Shown: in pieces, positions 10,518-13,448 of the stretch | Numbering within the stretch: position 1 is the stretch's first letter | Layout: each line of letters begins with the position of its first letter | Assembly: GCA_934130975.1 (NCBI GenBank) | Contig: CAKOYU010000027.1 | Span: 1-13,448, forward strand | Direction: 5' to 3' | DNA length: 13,448 bases | Origin: an uncultured Clostridia bacterium | GTDB taxonomy: Bacteria > Bacillota > Clostridia > TANB77 > CAG-508 | Program-made: the position numbers and the translations under genes | The notes under the pieces: generated by a model | Seen by the model: only the letters and a program-made list of their open reading frames with translations | Database searches by the model: none | Told to the model about the DNA's origin: nothing

Positions 10518-13448
10518 TTATTGGCAATTTTCTTTTCCAACAATATTCTCAAAAACTTTAAGAATCTCATCAGTAAGATAAATTGCACCACAAGGCTTTA
10601 AATCATCATTAACTTTGACCATAACACTAATATTATTTTGCTCACCATGGAAGAATTTAATAGCTCCTCTAAGTTTTGCTTTTTGTTCTTCTGTAAGATT
10701 TGTAATATTAAGAGTCAGCATATTAGGTTTGTTCTCTCCAAAATTCTTAATTTCATTTGCAACTATTTTAGTTGCATCATCTTCTCTAATGCTAAGTCTA
10801 CCATTAATCATAACAATATTTTCTTCTACTAAAACATTTTGTGCTTTCATATATGTTGGCTCAAACACGATTATTTCTGCTGAACCATATAAATCTTCTA
10901 TTGTAACAAATGCCATTATTTTATTGTTTTTAGTATATTTCTTTTTTACAGATGTAATAATTCCAGCAATTTTAACTTGTTGACCATCCTCAAACTTCAT
11001 TCTTTCTTTTGCTCTAATATCCATATTTCCATCATCTACAGTAGAAGCTGTATTAATTTCATCTATTTCGTGCATTTGTAATGAAGAGATATTTGTTGTT
11101 GCTATTATTTGCTCTCTTATTTTTTCAAGTGGATGTCCTGATATATAAATTCCTAGCATTTCTTTTTCTATTGAAAGCAATTCTCTTTCATTCAATTCAG
11201 GTCTTTCCATAAAGTTATATTTTATTTCATTTATATTGTTTTCTTCTTCATCGCTTTCTCCACCTAAGTCAAACATTGATACTTGCCCATCTATTCCTTT
11301 TTTATTATAAGATTGAATTGTATCTATTATTGTTTCAAAAGAAGCTAATAGTGTTGCTCTTGTTTCGGGGAATTCTGTAAATGTTCCTGCTTTTATTAAA
11401 CTTTCTACACATTTTTTATTTACAGATTCTCCTGCCATTCTTTCACAGAAATCAGTAAATCCTGTAAATTCTCCATTTGCGCTTCTTTCTTTTATTATGT
11501 TTTCTACCGGTTGTACCCCAACATTTTTGATACTTCCTAATCCAAAACGAATTTTGCCATCTTCTACAGCAAATCTTCCAAAACTTCTATTTATGTCCGG
11601 TTTTAATATTTCTATTCCAAGCTTCTTGCATTCGTCTATGTATTCTGGAACTTTATCTAGATTTCCTAAATAACTATTAAGCATTGATGCCATAAATTCA
11701 GCTGGATAATATGCTTTTAAATATGCGGTTCTGTATGCTACTACTGCATAACATGCAGCATGTGATTTGTTAAACGCATATTTCGCAAATTCAGACATTT
11801 CATCAAATATTTTGTTGGCTGATTCTGCATCAATTCCATTTCTTACACAACCTGGTACAATGATTTTTCCATCTTCATCAACTTGTCCATTTATAAAGAC
11901 TTCTCTTTCTTTTGCCATTACATCAAGTTTCTTTTTTCCCATGGCTCTACGTACCAAATCGGCTCTTCCTAGAGAATATCCTGCTAAATCTCTTACTATT
12001 TGCATAACCTGCTCTTGATATACCATACATCCATAAGTTACATTTAATATTGGTTCCAAACTTGGATGTGTATATTCATTATGACCAGGATTTTGTTTTC
12101 CCCTTATATATCTTGGAATTTGATCCATTGGACCTGGACGGTATAATGAAACACCGGCTATTAAATCTTCCAAACAGTCTGGTTTCAATTCTTTCATAAA
12201 GTTTGTCATTCCTTGTGACTCAAATTGGAATATTCCTGATGTTTTACCTTCTTGCCATAATTTATATACTTTAGGGTCTGACATTTCTTGGTCAAATTCC
12301 ACATCTATTCCTTTATTCTCTTTTACTAGATTTATTGTATCTTTTATAACAGTTAAAGTTCTTAGTCCTAAAAAGTCCATCTTTAATAGTCCTAATTCTT
12401 CAAGTGTTGTCATTATATATTGAGTTGAAATTTGATTGTCTCTTACATATAAAGGTACATATGTATCTACGGGATCTTTTGTAATTACAACACCACAAGC
12501 ATGTGTTGAAGCCTGTCTTGGCATACCTTCTAATGCCATTGCTATATCTAACAATTTATGAATTTGATCATCAGCCTCATATAAATCTTTTAATTCTTTA
12601 TTTTGCTCCAAAGCTTTTGGAATTGTTATATGTAATTCTGTTGGTATCATTTTAGCAAGTTTATCAGCTTCTGCATATGGAAAATCTAATACTCTTGCAA
12701 CATCTCTTATTACCATTTTTGCAGCCATTGTTCCAAATGTAATAATCTGCGAAACATGGTCATGTCCGTATTTTTCTGAAACATAGTCAATTACTTTTTG
12801 TCTGTCTACATCAGAAAAGTCAACGTCGAAATCTGGCATACTTATTCTTTCTGGATTTAAGAATCTTTCAAAAAGTAATCCATATTTCATTGGATCAATA
12901 TCTGTTATTTCTATTGCATAAGCTAAAATTGAACCAGCTCCTGAGCCTCTTCCTGGTCCTACTGGAATTCCATGGCTTTTAGCATAATGTATAAAGTCCC
13001 ATACTATTAAATAATAGTCAACATATCCCATTTTTTTGATTATGCCAATTTCATATTCTGCTCTTTTTAAAATTTCTTCTGATGGATTTTCTCCATATCT
13101 CTTTTTTAATCCATCATCACATAACTTTTTCAAAAAATCATAATGTGTTGGATATTCTTCTGGTACATCATAATTAGGCAATATTGTATTTCCAAATTCG
13201 AATTCTACATTACATTCATCTGCAATTTTTACGGTATTTTCTATTGCATCTGGAAATGCCGAAAAATAATCGCTCATTTCTTGTGGTGATTTTACATATA
13301 GTTCGTCTGTTTCGAACTTCATTCTGTCTTCGTCACTCATTCTTTTTCCTGTTTGAATACATAACAAAATCTCGTGGTTATATGCATCTTCTCTTTTTAA
13401 ATAATGTGCATCATTTGTTGCAACTAATGGAATATCTAATTTTCTTGC
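10518..13448 (-). CDS. dnaE: DNA polymerase III alpha subunit DnaE, C-terminal 976 codons (5' end outside window)
   Basis: Replicative family C DNA polymerase. The frame stays open to the right edge, so the TTG at 13367 is not its start; the 27 codons beyond it (LVATNDAHYLKREDAYNHEI) are the end of the PHP domain, as expected of DnaE. Roughly 170-220 N-terminal residues are missing from view. Visible in order: palm with PVGPGRGSGAGS; catalytic aspartates in MPDFDVDFSD; STHACGVVI; the third catalytic Asp in KMDFLGLRTLT; YQEQVMQI and GRADLVRRAMGKK of the fingers; tandem helix-hairpin-helix region around KLGIEILKPDINRS; an OB fold (VKIAGIITSVKKKYTKNNKIMAFVTIEDLYG); and a short C-terminal domain. 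It is the DnaE type, without the exonuclease insertion of PolC. No intein or frameshift is seen. Confidence 0.97.
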   Translation of the reverse strand, partial: ARKLDIPLVATNDAHYLKREDAYNHEILLCIQTGKRMSDEDRMKFETDELYVKSPQEMSDYFSAFPDAIENTVKIADECNVEFEFGNTILPNYDVPEEYPTHYDFLKKLCDDGLKKRYGENPSEEILKRAEYEIGIIKKMGYVDYYLIVWDFIHYAKSHGIPVGPGRGSGAGSILAYAIEITDIDPMKYGLLFERFLNPERISMPDFDVDFSDVDRQKVIDYVSEKYGHDHVSQIITFGTMAAKMVIRDVARVLDFPYAEADKLAKMIPTELHITIPKALEQNKELKDLYEADDQIHKLLDIAMALEGMPRQASTHACGVVITKDPVDTYVPLYVRDNQISTQYIMTTLEELGLLKMDFLGLRTLTVIKDTINLVKENKGIDVEFDQEMSDPKVYKLWQEGKTSGIFQFESQGMTNFMKELKPDCLEDLIAGVSLYRPGPMDQIPRYIRGKQNPGHNEYTHPSLEPILNVTYGCMVYQEQVMQIVRDLAGYSLGRADLVRRAMGKKKLDVMAKEREVFINGQVDEDGKIIVPGCVRNGIDAESANKIFDEMSEFAKYAFNKSHAACYAVVAYRTAYLKAYYPAEFMASMLNSYLGNLDKVPEYIDECKKLGIEILKPDINRSFGRFAVEDGKIRFGLGSIKNVGVQPVENIIKERSANGEFTGFTDFCERMAGESVNKKCVESLIKAGTFTEFPETRATLLASFETIIDTIQSYNKKGIDGQVSMFDLGGESDEEENNINEIKYNFMERPELNERELLSIEKEMLGIYISGHPLEKIREQIIATTNISSLQMHEIDEINTASTVDDGNMDIRAKERMKFEDGQQVKIAGIITSVKKKYTKNNKIMAFVTIEDLYGSAEIIVFEPTYMKAQNVLVEENIVMINGRLSIREDDATKIVANEIKNFGENKPNMLTLNITNLTEEQKAKLRGAIKFFHGEQNNISVMVKVNDDLKPCGAIYLTDEILKVFENIVGKENCQ

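Noticed and set aside
13365..13367. Start of dnaE at the TTG near 13367.
   Set aside because: The same frame continues open to the window edge and encodes recognisable DnaE PHP-domain sequence, so the gene starts outside the window.

Overview
The window looks like chromosomal DNA from an AT-rich, low-GC Gram-positive bacterium, most likely a member of the Clostridia. The evidence is the very low GC content, strong GGAGG-type ribosome binding sites, a T-box leader on a threonyl-tRNA synthetase gene, a sortase-type LPxxG cell-wall anchor, and an RNase P RNA whose conserved ends look like the ancestral A type rather than the Bacillus B type. I cannot name the species.

Layout. 1-265: AT-rich intergenic DNA with a hairpin element (copy C) and a good promoter. 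266-766 (+): small two-helix membrane protein with a Cys cluster, followed by a terminator. 834-2777 (-): thrS, preceded by a T-box leader (about 2823-3040) whose promoter lies inside the end of the upstream gene. 3033-3446 (-): secreted Asn/Thr-repeat protein with an LPKAG anchor. 3568-3677: hairpin element copy A. 3701-4792 (-): ychF. 4965-5696 (+): orphan 243-aa protein, then a terminator. 5822-6694 (+): RluA-family pseudouridine synthase starting at TTG. 6741-7127 (-): rnpB, convergent with the synthase and sharing a two-way terminator. 7170-9782 (-): MgtA-like P-type ATPase. 9982-10059: hairpin element copy B. 10144-10344 (-): 66-aa orphan with its own terminator. 10518 to the right edge (-): the C-terminal 976 codons of dnaE.

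Most genes are housekeeping functions of translation and RNA metabolism (thrS, ychF, rluA-type, rnpB), replication (dnaE) and magnesium uptake (mgtA). Nearly every gene has its own promoter and terminator, so this is a series of short transcription units rather than one operon.

The part that ordinary annotation does not explain is a repeated intergenic element. Copies A and B share a core of about 24 bases that differs at one position. Each core lies in the loop of a long inverted repeat, and the arm sequences are unrelated between copies. A more diverged third copy (C) keeps 13 of 15 inner core bases and also sits between inverted arms. Conserved loop with non-conserved but still paired arms is what a structured RNA, or a protein-bound cruciform, would leave. 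All three copies sit just upstream of a promoter, with the core on the strand opposite to that gene.
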